From: Rehmannia glutinosa
Taxonomy: Eukaryota; Streptophyta; Magnoliopsida; Lamiales; Orobanchaceae
DNA length: 64,000 nt
Direction: 5' to 3'
NCBI GenBank assembly: GCA_016081115.2
Contig: CM071928.1
Span: 53,637,950 to 53,701,949 of the forward strand
The notes under the pieces were generated by a model. The model made no database searches. It was not told the origin of the DNA and was given only the letters and a program-made list of their open reading frames with translations. This document shows positions 10,689 through 23,439 of this stretch, piece after piece. How positions within the stretch are numbered: the stretch's first letter is position 1; the number at the start of each line of letters is the position of its first letter. The translations under genes were made by a program, and so were the position numbers.

Positions 10689-13512
10689 TACATCTACCAC
10701 ATACATGTTCTTTTTGTGCGGATCCTGCAACACTACTTCATTTGATTCGAGTGTCTTTGATTTGGCATACTCCATATTGAATCCAACATTGTAGCCATCC
10801 TTGTCACGAGTTGGTGATGCTTAGTAAGTTGAAATTGAGCCCTTCAACATATGCAACATCCTGTGATTTCTAATCCATTTTTCTTGATAGATCCAATGCC
10901 TCTTATTTCCCCGGAGCTTGATTCCTCCAAATATGACTTTTGCACCTCTAATCTCCTTGAACTTTGTGATTTTTCTTGTTTCTGTCGTAATATGCGGAAC
11001 AACCACTATCCATCTACCAGGTTCCTTGGCACTCAGTTGTTCCTCGAACCTGCAATCAAGGAAATTAGTTTTTAGGTACCCATACTTGCCTGGGTCCTGA
11101 GGGGTTAGTGTTGTAAGATAATCCAACCAACCTATAGCCAAATGATTTGACTCTAAGGGGTTGCCATCTATCTGTGCCATAATCATAATCCACTTTGGCA
11201 AATTGCGTGGGGGCTTTAGGTTCATACAGCTGTCTCTTTTGTCTGTATGCCTGTGTGTGTGCTTTAGCAATTGCCTTCTTTGGGTAATTGTGATATCTCT
11301 GAGTGTAGTGCTTGGGTGCATATATGTGTTGATAATAGCTTTGTTGCCTCTGGAATGGCCTTTGCTGAGTTCTAGGTCTTTGCCATTTACGCTTGTATTC
11401 CATAGGTCTTTGTTGATATTTCACATTATTCCAATCAGCTGGACTTGGGTAGTTTCTACCATTCCCATCATATTTGTTCCTTTTGTAGAACTTCTGGGGC
11501 TTTTGGTAGCTCTCTTTCTTCTTCACAGAGTACTTCCTGTTTGGAGTTTGCTGAGGAACTCTGCTGGATTTCTTCTCGGTGTCCTTTCAAAGATACTCTT
11601 TCAGTCAATTTGTTTTCCTTTTCCTTTATAACCAAGACCAGTTTGGTTGTGATTGTGTTGTGGAATGAATGTGTGTGCAACATTTGGTGTCCTGGGTTTT
11701 TGAGATGCTTCATTACTTGAAGATCCCTTTTCCAAGATCACTCTTGGAGTTTGACTATGTACAAAGGAATTAAATTATGTGCCTGTCTTGTCTCCATAGT
11801 ATTTTTGGCTCATGATAAGGTCATTCAATGATTTAGATGCCTTTGTGAATGAAGCAATCACATTTTTGAGATCATTTTCTCTCTTTTCTATAGCAGACTA
11901 TCTCTCTTTGTTAATTTAGCATTTTCGGCCTTGACTTTTTGTTCTCATCGGCTATGTGACTTAGAGTACTCGGCTCCTTAGTCATTTTGTGAGTTTTAGC
12001 TCTTGGTGATTGTTTTCCTCATTTAAGTGAGTGTGAGGATTTAATGTGCTCAAAGTCTTTCATCATTTTGCCTAATGAATCATAAAGATCGGTGGGTGAT
12101 GAAGTGTGTGTGTCGCGATTACTATCACTAGAATCCGAATGAGATGAGTTAGAATGTACCTCATCTTCTTGGTCGGAGTTGATCTTGTTCCTTATCCATT
12201 AGACATATTAAGGCCTCTTCCTCGAGTCACTTGGTAGTAGTACCTTCACTACTCTGAGTCCGTCGCTTCTTTTGACTTAGTTGTGTCTGCAGATCTCGGC
12301 CCACTGCCCAACATTGCTCTTTTCTTTTCTTGCCTTCTTTCTAACGAAGACATTTCTTTCTTCTTCATTCCTGTATTTATTGACTACGAGGATATTGTGA
12401 TCAATGGCAAAGTGTCGGTTGTCTGCAATTCCAACACAAGTTTTCAACTTTTTTTTTGCTCTCTCATTTCTTGGGTTGTCACTCTTTGATATTCGACCTT
12501 TTGATACTCGGCTCTCTTTGGTGGCATATCTTCCTTGACTTGGAGGAGCCGAGTGTCTTTGGAGGATTCACCTTTGTTTCTTTTGTAGTTCTTGTTGAAG
12601 AACTTGTTGAATCTTTTAACCATCAAGGCAATCTCTTCTGGTCGATGACTTCTTTGGTCTCGGCTCTCTTCCCTTCCTCGACAATGAGTGCATTTATTGC
12701 AGGGGTTTGTCTCCTCTTGATCTTTTCTTCTCGGCTCAAACTCATAGGCTTTGAGGTCCGAGAATAGTTCATGATTGGATGTTTTTGATAGGTCCATCGA
12801 GTGCCTTAGAGCCATGGTCTTCATTTCCCACTCGGTGGGAGGCTCTCAAGTATCTTCATACACATCTCCTTCGTGTGTATTCTTTCCCAAATGCCGAGAG
12901 CTCATTTTTAATTTCAGAGAATCTAGCATTCAGTTGATCCATTGTTTCACCTCGCAAGCATTTTATTTTCAAATTTTTGAACAACAACAGATAATTTGTT
13001 TTCCTTGATTTGCTCGAGATCCTTCACAAATTAAGGTTAATTTATCCCGATTTCTTTTCATTTGTCTTGCAAGATTTGACTTTGTTGAACATGGCTTTGT
13101 CAAAGTCTTGTAAAGTATATCATTGGCCACATTGTCAAGGTTGTATCTTTTTCTATCATCATTTGTCCACTCAGCTCTTGGATTTTCAACCATATGGGTC
13201 TAGGAGGAGCGATCTCCTCTTCCTCACTGCAACAGTGACTCTCCTTGCGATTTGTGTTCACCTTCATTATTTTGATGGCCCATCCTCTATCACTATCCAC
13301 ATTTCATCATGTAAAGGCGATAGATGAGCCCGCATCGTATTTTTCGGTCATCAAATTCTTCAATGGTGAACATAGGAATGCGTGTCAAATTTGCTTCCAT
13401 GATAATAACTTTTTGTTAAAAATGGCTTTTGAAAGAACAAGTGTTAAAAAAACTTCTTTGAAAGCTTGGAGATCTAGTTCGATAACCGATGCGGAAGGCT
13501 CAATGAACCAAC
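10689..13512 (-). pseudogene. Ty1/copia gag-protease region, frameshifted
   Basis: Read on the minus strand from the PBS, gag begins near 13402 with an N-terminus starting MEANLTRIPMFTIEEFDD. It continues in shifted frames through EWTNDDRKRYNLDNVAND (about 13190) and MALRHSMDLSKTSNHELF (about 12820) to a basic segment KRFNKFFNKNYKRNKGE near 12610. The copia protease active-site motif DSGCS is encoded at 10996-11013 in a frame offset from its surroundings. A GAG-pre-integrase-like end with KNMYVVDV lies at 10690-10725. Integrase and RT are absent because the element stops at the LTR ending near 10688. Many frameshifts and stops make it inactive. Confidence 0.8.
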
Positions 13513-13513
13513 C

Positions 13514-13525
13514 GCTCCGATACCA
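13514..13525 (-). other. Primer binding site of the minus-strand copia element
   Basis: On the minus strand the bases read TGGTATCGGAGC, one mismatch from the usual initiator tRNA-Met PBS TGGTATCAGAGC. It lies two bases inside the LTR end at 13528. Confidence 0.85.
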
Positions 13526-13527
13526 CT

Positions 13528-15076
13528 TGTAGGTCCCGAGGGTGTTAGTAAGGTTTAGAAGGGGTTGAATAAACCTTACCAACTTTTCGATTTAGTCCTT
13601 TTAAATAAGTCCGAGTTGATTTCACACGAATATGTCTTGATGGACAACTAAGTTAGTTAACCACAGAGTTAGCCACTTAATGACTGTGAGCTATTGATAG
13701 AATAACTCATTTGCTTAGTCTTATACTTTAACTTGGCTGTGATAAGATTTTCAGCGGAAGACTTAACACCCTTGAATTTGGTTTAAGTTGTTTTAACACT
13801 TGGTTTTAGCACTTTGTTAAATATCAATTGGATGGCAAATTATCAGCAGATATTAAATAATATGCAGTAAGTAAATGTTGAAATGTAAAGACACAATAAA
13901 TTTTATAGAGGTTCGAAGATGGGGTAATTCTTCTAATCCTCTCTTCTCCAACTCCTGGAGGAATCCACTAAGTATTGATCGAGTACAAAGTGGTTATCGG
14001 TCGGATGCAAGTCTTGATCACACAACCGACTTGATCCCGGGACTCGATCCCGAGATGCCTTGGTCACACGAGTTGGCTTCTCGTTCGACTCGAACTTCTT
14101 CACGGGCGGTGCGCTTGCTACTGACTCACTTGCCCAAGCTTCTTGGATTTGATCACGAAGCCCTCCAACAACTTGAGTCCAGTTCGACTTGAACCTTTCT
14201 GATCCTCCTTGGAATGTAGACCCTTTTGATTCTTCAAAAGTTTCCTCTTCAATAGTTTAAAGTTGTCTTTCCTTCACAACTTGGTGTTGGATTGATTTCC
14301 TTCGATGTTTAGGCTTGAGGATTGGCTTGAATAACTTGAGAATATTTTTGTAGGTTACAGCTTGAATAATTGCTTGAGTGTTCGTGGTTTTTGATCTGCT
14401 TTTCTCAAATTGATTCCTTAGCCTTTTATAGTGCTCTCTTGAAAATTTGCCCATTGAAGAGATAGGCTGATTTTCAAAAGACATTAGTGGTCGTTGGCTT
14501 GACTTGTTGCAGTCTTTGAGATTGACATTACCTCGTATTAATTAAACCTTCAACTTTTCAGAGCATGACACAGGTGCAGTGCTTCCCATTGGTTTATTCC
14601 TATTGCACGCTTCTGGGACTGAGCACTTTAGAATATTGCAGCATGGAAGTATTACTTATTTAAGTAACTTTCTTGACTTTTGTGCAACGGACTCTTTTAA
14701 GTTGTCTTGACTTGACTGCAGTTCCTTAACTTCCCCAAATGACTTCGAGTCAGCTCCCAATCATGGGATGACTCATCTGTCACTTCAACTTGAGACTTGG
14801 CTATCTTGAGTTGACTTGGTGACATTTCACATATTTGTATCTAGTGATACTCCTTGATCGAGTTCTTGACTTCTCCTTCTTGCCATACTCAATTTGCTTC
14901 ACAGTGAGTCTTCATTTTAGCCTCCGGTTGACTTCTTGCATATCCAGGCATTGACTTGACTCAGCTCGTACAACTCTATCTATTACAATGCAAATTACAA
15001 AGAAAATGGGGTGCCAACTTTCTAGTCTAAGTTTTACATGGCATTCATCAAAATCTAAATAATAAATTTCCCAACA
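13528..15076 (-). mobile_element. 5' LTR of the minus-strand copia element
   Basis: On the minus strand the LTR starts TGTTGGGAAATTT at 15076 and ends CGGGACCTACA at 13528, giving TG...CA ends and about 1.55 kb. The PBS follows after two bases. The region holds no coding capacity of its own. Open frames inside it look like chance. Confidence 0.75.
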
Positions 15077-16560
15077 CATCTCTTAATCTCAGAAAAACTT
15101 AAAAATAAGAACAAATACTTCAAAGAGAAACAATGATGCATAAGAAGCAAAAGCCTTTGCTTTTAAGTACTTTAACTTTATAGCTCGAGAGAGAAAAGAT
15201 TGGATTCTCTTAAGCGAGTAGATGTCGAGTTTCATCATGTAAGATTTCTCGGTCTCTGCAATCGACATGGGTTTTGTTTTCCTTAAAAGTTCTAAGAAAT
15301 GGAATTTTATCCAATGTGAAAACTTTCAAGGTGCAGGTCTTTTATGCTTCCCTAGTTTTCAATGTTATTAAGAAGTTTCAATTCACTCAGACATTAAAAA
15401 GCTACTCAGTCTTAACAAAGCACTCAAAATGCAATAGTTTTCATTTTCTCTCTAGAGAACTTGTCCACAATATCATGTAACATCTCTATAATCTACAACA
15501 TCCCTTATGTATAAGCTTAGAAGCTTGACAAAAAGAATTAAATCACTAAGTCGGAGGAGAAATGCAAATAACCATATAGGACAACTTCAAAAGCTGGTAC
15601 CGCTTTATTATCATGTCCACTTTTTAGAATAACAAAAGTAAATTTGATGACATTAAGAAGTTATAGCAGGTTCATGGATCTCTTACCAAATACAAACTCC
15701 ACTTTTTTTCCTAACCTCTTGAGCAGAATTGGTCTCTATATCAAGCTGCAGAGCAATAGGAACCAAATATCATTGTATAACCAAATATTTCCTATTGACA
15801 AAGATGATAATAGTTTACAAAGTTTTAGCACATAAGACTGTTCTCCAATTATCCTTGTAGGTGTTGGGTGGTCGGGCAGACACAATTGAAATTGAGTTGG
15901 ACATTATCGCAAGCACTTAATTTGCAAATGAATTGTAGTTGGTGAGAATCAAGCTGCTAATTCAAATATAGTTTACAAAACATACACTGTATTACGCGAC
16001 ATTAAAATTGAACTAATGAGACATTAAAGTTGAACTTGTAGAACCTTAACAACAAAACCAAGTATCAGTTATTAACAAAATCAAAATATGATTTACCCTC
16101 TATTGCAAAGAGAAAAACAAGCTTTTGGTGATTGGGGCCGGAGTGAAGTTGGCCACTGGTGGATGCCTGGGGGTGATTTAAGGATGGAGCAGAGTGGTGC
16201 CTATGGCTATTTAGATACAGAGTTGTAGGAAATTTGATAAGAAGCAGAGAGGGTGAGTTGCGAAGGTTTGGAGGCTCGGCTTGGGCTATTCTTGTTTCTG
16301 GAAGCTTGAATACTAAGTTACAAGAAGGTAAAAAATGATATTCATTCAGGACGAATAAATTCATAAAATCATTTAACTATCTCACGTATGCTGCCAAAAT
16401 ATGTCACAAAAACCACATTAATTGTCTAACATTATCATGCACTGCACAAATTAGAAGACAATAAATCAATGTTTATTTTCAATTTCTTCAATTCCGGCAA
16501 CATCACTAAACCTACAAAGATGCATCAGGATTCTCCGAACTCGCAAGAAAATTCAATAAA
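15077..16560. other. No recognisable gene
   Basis: This is AT-rich sequence between the copia LTR and the prohibitin remnant. A minus-strand open frame at 16065-16364 has no recognisable motif and probably is chance. I see no RNA gene or transposon end. Confidence 0.4.
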
Positions 16561-16585
16561 CTGCGAAGAATCGTAGTCAGTGAAC

Positions 16586-16846
16586 CTGAAACAGACGAGA
16601 AGATGTGGGGGCGATTGCGGACGTCGAAGACGTATGGTTTCTGACACCAGAGGATCCTTAATGGGCGTCTTCACCAGTAGTGCCACTAAGGACGCCGCGG
16701 AATCGGTCGAGAAGAACGGCGCGCTGGTCAGCATCGACGGTGTACAATGAGTTGCCACCGATTATCGAGGCAACAGTGAGCATGCAGGCCGGCTTACCGC
16801 ATCGGCGGATGAATTGACCGTCCAAATCGCCTTTGCTAAGAGCCAT
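16586..16846 (-). pseudogene. PHB-like: Prohibitin first-exon pseudogene
   Basis: Read on the minus strand, a start at 16846 opens a frame containing GNSLYTVDADQRAVLLDRF then RGVLSGTTGED. This is the conserved N-terminal part of plant prohibitins, mitochondrial inner-membrane scaffold proteins. After GEDAH the frame hits a stop. Shifting by one base continues the homology with QKPYVFDVRNRPHIFSSVSG, so one base has been lost near 16667. At 16586 a CAG|GT donor follows, as at an exon border. I find no further exons downstream. Several residues conserved in the family are also changed. It is a truncated, frameshifted copy with 5' flanking sequence up to about 16912. Intergenic AT-rich DNA to 17460 holds nothing recognisable. 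Confidence 0.75.
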
Positions 16847-17460
16847 AACTGGGGGATTTGATTTTGGGAAGAGTGGCTGTTTTAGAGAGAGAAATTGGCG
16901 GTTTATAATCATGGTATTCGGAAAATTCTACTTTATTAACCTAGTTAGTTAATCACAATAATTGGAAATAATCGATATTTATATGTATGAGTGTATTATT
17001 AATATTAATTAAAGATCATGGTGAAAAAATGGGCAAATTAAACACACACAAATAGTTAATATACATATTAGTACTAGACTCTAGACGTACGGGTAATATA
17101 TGACAACAAATTAAATATTTGAAATTATAAATAAGGTTTATTTTAATATTATTGTATGATTTGTATTTAAAGTACTTCATAGATTAATTCATAATTATAA
17201 CATCAAAAAATCAATACATCTTTGTGTGAACTGTTTTTATGCTTGTGTTTATTAGATATAAAAAATAATATATAGTATTTTTGTGTTATATTAATTTATA
17301 ACTTAACATAAAATAATTTAATAATATATGGTTTTATGAAATATTTATCAACATTATTTGAGAGATTTGAATTTAAAAAATATTTAAATTTAGTAAAAAA
17401 AAATTATCTTACCACCTATCTATACTTCAATACTTTCACGCGGTGGGGTAACAAGAGGTG

Positions 17461-18836
17461 TGTTTTGCATGTTTTTGTGTGTGAATTTTGTGTGATTTCT
17501 ATTTTTCGTATAAGTGATTGTGCGTATTTTTGTGTCTTTTCAACCCATTTTATATTGTCATATGTTACGTATGGTATTTTTGGTTGTTTAGTAGGTTTTC
17601 GTAAAAAGAGAACTTAAAAATGGACTAAAACGGTCGAAACGAACATTATGGGTGAATGACGATTGGGGAAGCCAAAGTTGTGCGCGCACGCAATGTCAAG
17701 ATTGATGTAAATATGCGCGCCGCGCAATGGTGCGCGAACACGCACTCAGTCGGCAGGCAAGACAGGCACCCGCACGCGCCAGACACCCACACAAGGCATG
17801 CGAGCCGGCGAGCGTGCGCGCGAGAAGACTGCGTGGCGCACACCTGGTGATCTTTCTAAAATTTTAAATCCGATTTTCCTTTTCCATTGTGGATTCTTCC
17901 ACCTTGTATAGGCTTAGGCTTATAAATAGCACTTGGGGGATCCATAATTTCGTACACTCTCACTCATAGCACTTATATACTTTGGTTTTTTGATATTTTT
18001 CTCTTGCTTTCAACATTGGGATTGCTTGGGTTCTTCCCCTTGAAGTTATTTTTGATTTTTAATCAAAGAATAAGATTTCTTCATCTCTTTTGTCTGATTT
18101 CAATTGTTGGGTGATTATTATTGTTGCATGATTATGTTTATGATTGTTTTCTTTCCTTCAACTGATTATGATCCCATCCCCAAGCATGAACTAATTTCCT
18201 TGTTCTATGATTATGATGATTTGATTCAAACAAATAAGCATGAGTATTGATTAATTGATATACTTTCCTGAATGAATTGCTTTATTTTATAATTGATTGT
18301 CTGATCAACTTTTGATTGTTTTGGGGGAATAATTGAGATCGATCGAAGATATTATTCCTGGACTAATTTTATTTAGGGGGTTAGATATGAATCAGAGATG
18401 TATTATCTAACCCTAGATTTAATGAAAGTAGCAAATTTTGTTGGATAACCCTAATCTGTGAATATGAAAGTTATCAGATCTAGACCTAGTCTTTACATGT
18501 TTGTTATATTTGTTAACCGCATGATCAATTAATTGATATTCTGCTTGCAAGTTTGGTGAGATGAATCCATAATCCTAGACTTTATTCCATATCTTTTTCT
18601 CCAAGTTTACCCGTGCTTAGTTTTAATCCGTCTTTTTAATTGTTTTCTTTTAGTTTATTTAAAACCAACAAATCTGGTTAGAGTGTTTAGGTTTTATTTT
18701 CTGTCAATTGTGTTGCATAATAATTATTTGTCCGCTAAGTCTTCCTTGAGAGACGACTTGTGGTTAACTTGCTACCCTACAATTGATCTCGTTCTTTTGC
18801 GAGGATTGTTAGACTTTTATAGGTGTTTAGCGGTCA
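17461..18836 (+). mobile_element. 5' LTR of an Athila-type Ty3/gypsy element
   Basis: The LTR starts TGTTTTGCATG and ends AGCGGTCA, and is repeated at 27543-28984. It includes a CpG-rich block (17680-17850), a TATA-like TATAAATAGCACTTGG at 17920-17936, which probably marks the promoter, and a long AT-rich R/U5. The left flank AGGTG (17456-17460) nearly matches AGGTA after the 3' LTR, suggesting a 5-bp target duplication with one change. Confidence 0.9.
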
Positions 18837-18846
18837 AATAAAATTC

Positions 18847-18864
18847 TGGCGCCATTGCCGGGGA
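18847..18864 (+). other. Primer binding site, tRNA-Asp type
   Basis: The bases TGGCGCCATTGCCGGGGA lie ten bases after the 5' LTR. The Athila lineage typically uses TGGCGCCGTTGCCGGGGA from tRNA-Asp; one base differs here. Confidence 0.85.
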
Positions 18865-18995
18865 AGGCTTTAAGGCGTAGTAATTATTGTGTCTATTTTT
18901 TTTCCGTGTTTTTAGCTTAGGACTTCTTTTTGTTTGCTTTTTGATTTTTACATTTATTCCACAGGTACGTTTGATTTGTTTTCCTAAGTTTGTTT

Positions 18996-20455
18996 ATGCA
19001 AGGTCGTAGGAATCACAATCTGGAGCTTGCACCTTTCGTAGATGACATTCACCGCATTCCGAGACGTATAAGGAACATGAGGACAATTCTTCGGTTAGTA
19101 GCGAGGATTTCGAGGACCACGTTCCAAAGAAAGAACAAACAGACGAGCCAACAATGGGTGATAATCAAAACGAAAACAACGCGGAGGCACGCCAGCCTTC
19201 GATGCGTGAGTTCGCGTGCCCAGTCATCGGAACCACAACCTCTTGCATCACTCTGGGACAATCAGGACGAAACTATGAGCTAAAAAATATACACTTCAAT
19301 CAGTTACCGTCTTTTTATGGAATGCCCAATGAAGATCCTCTCAACTTCTTTCGGGAATTCTATTATGTCATTCAAACTTTTCCTCTGCAGGATTTGAATG
19401 AGGATCAGCTAAGGATGCGCTGCTTTCCATATACTCTGAAAGATCGGGCAAAAACATGGATTATGTCTCTACCTCCCAACTCTCTTACTACTTGGGAGGC
19501 GGTGTACAATAAGTTCATGGCGGAGTACTACTCTCTCGTGAAAACTTCGGATCTACGAGGTAAGATAGCTACCTTTTGTCAAATGGAAGGTGAACCTTTT
19601 CATGAGGCCTGGGACCGCTTCAAAGATTTACAGACTAAATGCCCACATCATCACTACCCATTGGAATTTAAAGTTAAACCAATTTTTCTATGATGGATTA
19701 TCACATAACTTTCAATATATGGTTGACAATGCTGCTGGGGGTGATATGGGTATGCACATAGCCCATGAAATTTATGATATTCTAGACATGATGAGTGATA
19801 ACTCCCAACAAAAGAGTGCCTGAGGCAAACGGGCCACCGTGAATGAAGTAGCACCAAGTTACCATGTGACAAAACAATTGGCTGAGTTGACTAAACAAGT
19901 TCAATTATTGGCTACATGGAGGCATCTATGTAAAGCCCCTCCCTCTGCCGAGTCATGCAGAATTTGTGGTGATTTGGTCATGGGGCTAATGTTCGTAATA
20001 TGGTGGTTGAACAACATGTTGAGGACATTAACGCTATCCAGAGTTTTCAGCAAAGGCCTCGTAATGATCCCTATGCTCATACTTACAACCCAGGTTGGCG
20101 GAATCATCCAAACTTCAGTTGGGGAAATTCGCAAAATCCATCTCAAATCCATCCGAGGCCACCTCCCCAAGGTCAGTCATCAAATCAACCTCGGTCTCCA
20201 TCGATTCAGGAAAGCTTGAGTTCGTTCATTCAGGTTAGTAAGAAAACTCAAGAGGCCAACATTCAGCGGTTTGAGTCCGTGGAAGCTTCATTCAAATGTC
20301 TTGAAACCCAAGTTGGTAAATTAGCCACCCAAGTGGGTGAAATTTCTCAACATGTGGTAAATAAAGGAAAGATATATAGCCAACCAGAACAAGCCCAAGC
20401 CGTCACCATATTACAAAGTGGTAAGATTATTGATAACAAAGTTCTACTACTTTGA
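18996..20455 (+). pseudogene. Athila gag, frameshifted
   Basis: The N-terminus (QGRRNHNLELAPFVDDIHR, 18996 on) is in a different frame from the main gag block at 19154-19693. That block contains the retrotransposon gag core, with YGMPNEDPLNFFREFYYV, TLKDRAKTWIMSLP and FHEAWDRFKDL. Another shift near 19670 leads to FYDGLSHNFQYMVDNAAGG. After a stop at 19820, a proline/glutamine-rich linker and a predicted helical segment (QESLSSFIQVSKKTQEANI) run to 20455. The order of parts is normal for Athila but at least three frame changes prevent a full Gag. Confidence 0.85.
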
Positions 20456-21185
20456 CTAACCCTATAGGTGACGAGGAGATCGAGAATGCGTCAAATTCAA
20501 AAGACATGCAAAAGGAAGAAGAGGGGAGTAAGGGATCTGTCTTGCACAAAACCAACAATCCTTACAAACCTCCAATTCCTTTTCCAAGTCGCCTTCGGAA
20601 CGAAAAACAGGATAAGCAGTTCTTGGATTTCTATAACATGTTATCTAAGGTTAATGTTAATTTACCTCTGCTAGATGTTATGAGAAATGTACCAGTTTAT
20701 GTCAAATTTTTTAAATAACTCGCATCCAACAAAAGGAAGTTTGGCTATAATGAGAAGGTAATAGTTTCCGAAGTAGCAAGTGCGATTCTTCAGCACCAAT
20801 TGCCCTCTAAACAACGAGATCCAGGTAGTTTGTTATTAAAATTGCAATGGGAAACGGTAAGAAAACTTCTGGGATGCTCAATTTGGGGGCTGGGATCAAT
20901 CTGATGCCTTATTCTATTTTTAAACAACTTGATTTAGGGGAACTAAAGCCCACTAGAATGTGTCTTCAACTTGTTGATAGGTCCATTCGGTACCCTAAAA
21001 GTATTGTTGAACATATTTTGGTAAAAGTGGGTGGTCTCATTGTCCCTGTTGATTTTGTTGTATTAGAAGTAGGGGAAGTGCAAAATCAAGATAATGAGCA
21101 CACACTTCTGTTAGGCCGCCCATTTATGGCCACCACGCACACACTTATTGATGTTAAAAATGGATGCATGACTATTTCTTGGTGA
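20456..21185 (+). pseudogene. Athila protease region with altered active site
   Basis: The linker with PYKPPIPFPSRLRNEKQD (from about 20555) leads to a stop at 20716, then, in other frames, to the retropepsin-like block at 20847-21185. That block keeps NLMPYSIFKQLDLGELKPT and LLLGRPFMATTHTLIDV. The expected catalytic D-L/S-G-A-S is N-L-G-A-G near residues 12-16, so the catalytic Asp is replaced by Asn. The protease would be inactive even if the frames were repaired. Confidence 0.8.
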
Positions 21186-21410
21186 AACTGTAACTTTCTC
21201 TATTTCTGATACTAAACCTATCCCCTCGCATGCATCACTTGAAAATTGCTCTTTCGTTGATTTAATTGATGGGGCAGTTGAAAACACCTTCTTGCATGAT
21301 TATAGTCTTGACACTTTATTTATTTAGCAGGATGATATTTTTGATGTCATGGAAGACGTATGGGCAAGCCTAAAACGAGGGGGGTGATGGAAAAATTCGC
21401 GTTATAAGAT

Positions 21411-22349
21411 GTGGATAGTAAGCCCCAACAAAAACTGGAATTGAAAGAACTCCCTAAACATTTAAAATATGTGTTTTTAGAAGCAGGTGAGCAGAAGCCA
21501 GTGATTATTTATGTTGTACTTTCTAAAGAAGAAGAGGGAGAATTGTTGGTGGTGCTTAGAAAATTTAAAAAAGCAATTGGGTGGGGGTTGACTGATATCA
21601 AAGGGATTATCCCTACTACATGCATGCATAGAATTATTCTAGAAGAAGGGGCTAAACCTAGTAGAAAATCTCAAAGAAGATTGAACTCCGTTATGATGGA
21701 AGTAGTAAAAAAAGAGGTATTAAAACTCATAGTTGAAGGAGTGATATACCCGATTACGGATAGTGAATGGGTGAGTCCGGTGCACGTTGTAACAAAGAAG
21801 AGTGGGATAACAGTTGTAGAGAACGAAAAGGGTGAAATTATTCCCACTAGGACCACAACTGGATGGAGGATGTGCATAGATTATAGGAAGTTAAATGCTG
21901 CTACTAAAAAAGATCACTTCCCTCTTCCCTTTATTGATCAAATGCTTGACAAACTTGCAGGACACAGTTTCTATTATTTTTTGGATGGTTTGTCAGGTTA
22001 TTATCAAGTGGCCATCGCACCGGAAGATCAAGCAAAAACTACTTTCACATGCCCAGTTGGGACGTTTGCATTTCGACGAATGCCCTTTGGACTTTGCAAT
22101 GCACCAAAAACTTTCCAAAGGTGCATGTTTTCAATTTTGTCTGACATGGTTGAGGACTTCATTGGGATATTTATGGATGATTTTTCTGTATTTGGATCCT
22201 CTTATTCTGATTGTCTTAACAAATTAGCTAAGGTTCTTGAACGATGCATTGAATGCAATTTAACTTTAAGTTGGGAAAAAAAACCATTTTATGGTGACAA
22301 GCGGAATTGTTTTAGGCCATGTGGTTTCAAAAAGAGGGATCGAGGTTGA
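21411..22349 (+). pseudogene. Athila reverse transcriptase domain
   Basis: A 312-codon open stretch contains the gypsy RT motifs in order: WVSPVHVVTKK, WRMCIDYRKLNAATKKDHFP, FLDGLSGYYQVAIAPEDQ, FAFRRMPFGLCNAP, and the catalytic FMDDFSVFG. The DD pair is intact. Near 22275-22290 a shift in an A-run moves the sequence out of frame before the connection to RNase H. The missing join and the upstream defects make it non-functional. Confidence 0.9.
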
Positions 22350-23350
22350 AAGCTAAAATTGATGTTATTGAAATACTACCTCCTCCCATTAATGTTAAGG
22401 GCATTAGGAGTTTTCTTGGGCATGCTGGATTTTATAGAAGGTTTATTAAGGATTTTTCAAAAATTAGCCAACCTCTTTGTAAATTGCTTGCTCAAGATGC
22501 CCCTTTTAATTTTGATGAAAAATGTTTGAATGCTTTTAACACATTAAAAGAGAAATTGATAACTGCTCATGTTGTTGTTGTTCCTGATTGGTCATTGCCT
22601 TTTGAAATTATGTGTGATGCGTCTAATCATGCTGTAGGGGCCGTCTTAGGACAAAGAATTGATAAATTGCTCCATATGATTTACTATGCTAGTTTGACTC
22701 TTAATGATGCACAAGTAAATTACACTACCACTGAAAAAGAACTATTAGCAGTTGTTTTCTCCTTGGATAAATTCAGATCTTACATTGTTGGGTCTAAGGT
22801 AATTATTCATAGTGATCACACAGCCCTACGATACTTGTTGAGTAAGCCACAAGCTAAACCTAGGTTAATTCGGTGGATTTTGATGTTGCAAGAATTTAAT
22901 GTTGAAATAAAAGATAGAAAAGGGTGCGAGAATGTCATAGTAGATCACTTGTCTCGTCTCACTCTTACTGATGATACTTTTGTTTCTCATAAAAATGAGC
23001 ATATAATTTATTCTTTCCCCCATGAGCAATTATTTGAGGTTACTTCAATTCCTTGGTATGCCGACATTGTGAATTATCTTGCATGTGGAATTGTGAGAAC
23101 TAACCTTTCATTTCAGGAAAAGAAAAGATTTTTATCTACTTGTAGGTTCTACTTTTGGGATGACCCATACCTGTTCAGAATCTGCAAGGATGAAAGTATC
23201 CGAAGATACATTCCTGAAAACGAACAGAATGATGTTTTGGCATTTTGTCATGAAATGCACTGTGGTGGGCACTTTGGAGGCCGTAAAACAGCCTTTAAGG
23301 TTCTACGATCGAGGACTCTATTGGCCAACATTGTTCAAAGACGCACATAA
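22319..23350 (+). pseudogene. Athila RT connection, RNase H and integrase zinc finger
   Basis: The frame carries RSFLGHAGFYRRFIKDFSKI (end of RT), RNase H motifs CDASNHAVGAVLGQR, TTTEKELLAVVFSLDKF and HSDHTALRYLL, and ends in the H2C2 integrase zinc-binding region (CHEMHCGGHFGGRKTAFKVL). Frame is lost at about 23330, just before the remaining CDRCQ part of the finger. Confidence 0.9.
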
Positions 23351-23439
23351 TTTTGGTGACATGCGATAGATGCCAAAGAACTGAAATATTAGTAGGAGGA
23401 ATGAAATGCCTCGAATAGTAACTTGGTAGTTGAAATATT

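Noticed and set aside
11161..11631. 156-codon plus-strand open frame opposite copia gag-pol
   Set aside because: It is the antisense shadow of the minus-strand copia coding region and has no motif of its own.
17646..17850. Open frames on both strands in the GC-rich LTR block
   Set aside because: They arise from the CpG-rich repeat, lie inside an LTR and are not shared intact with the other LTR.
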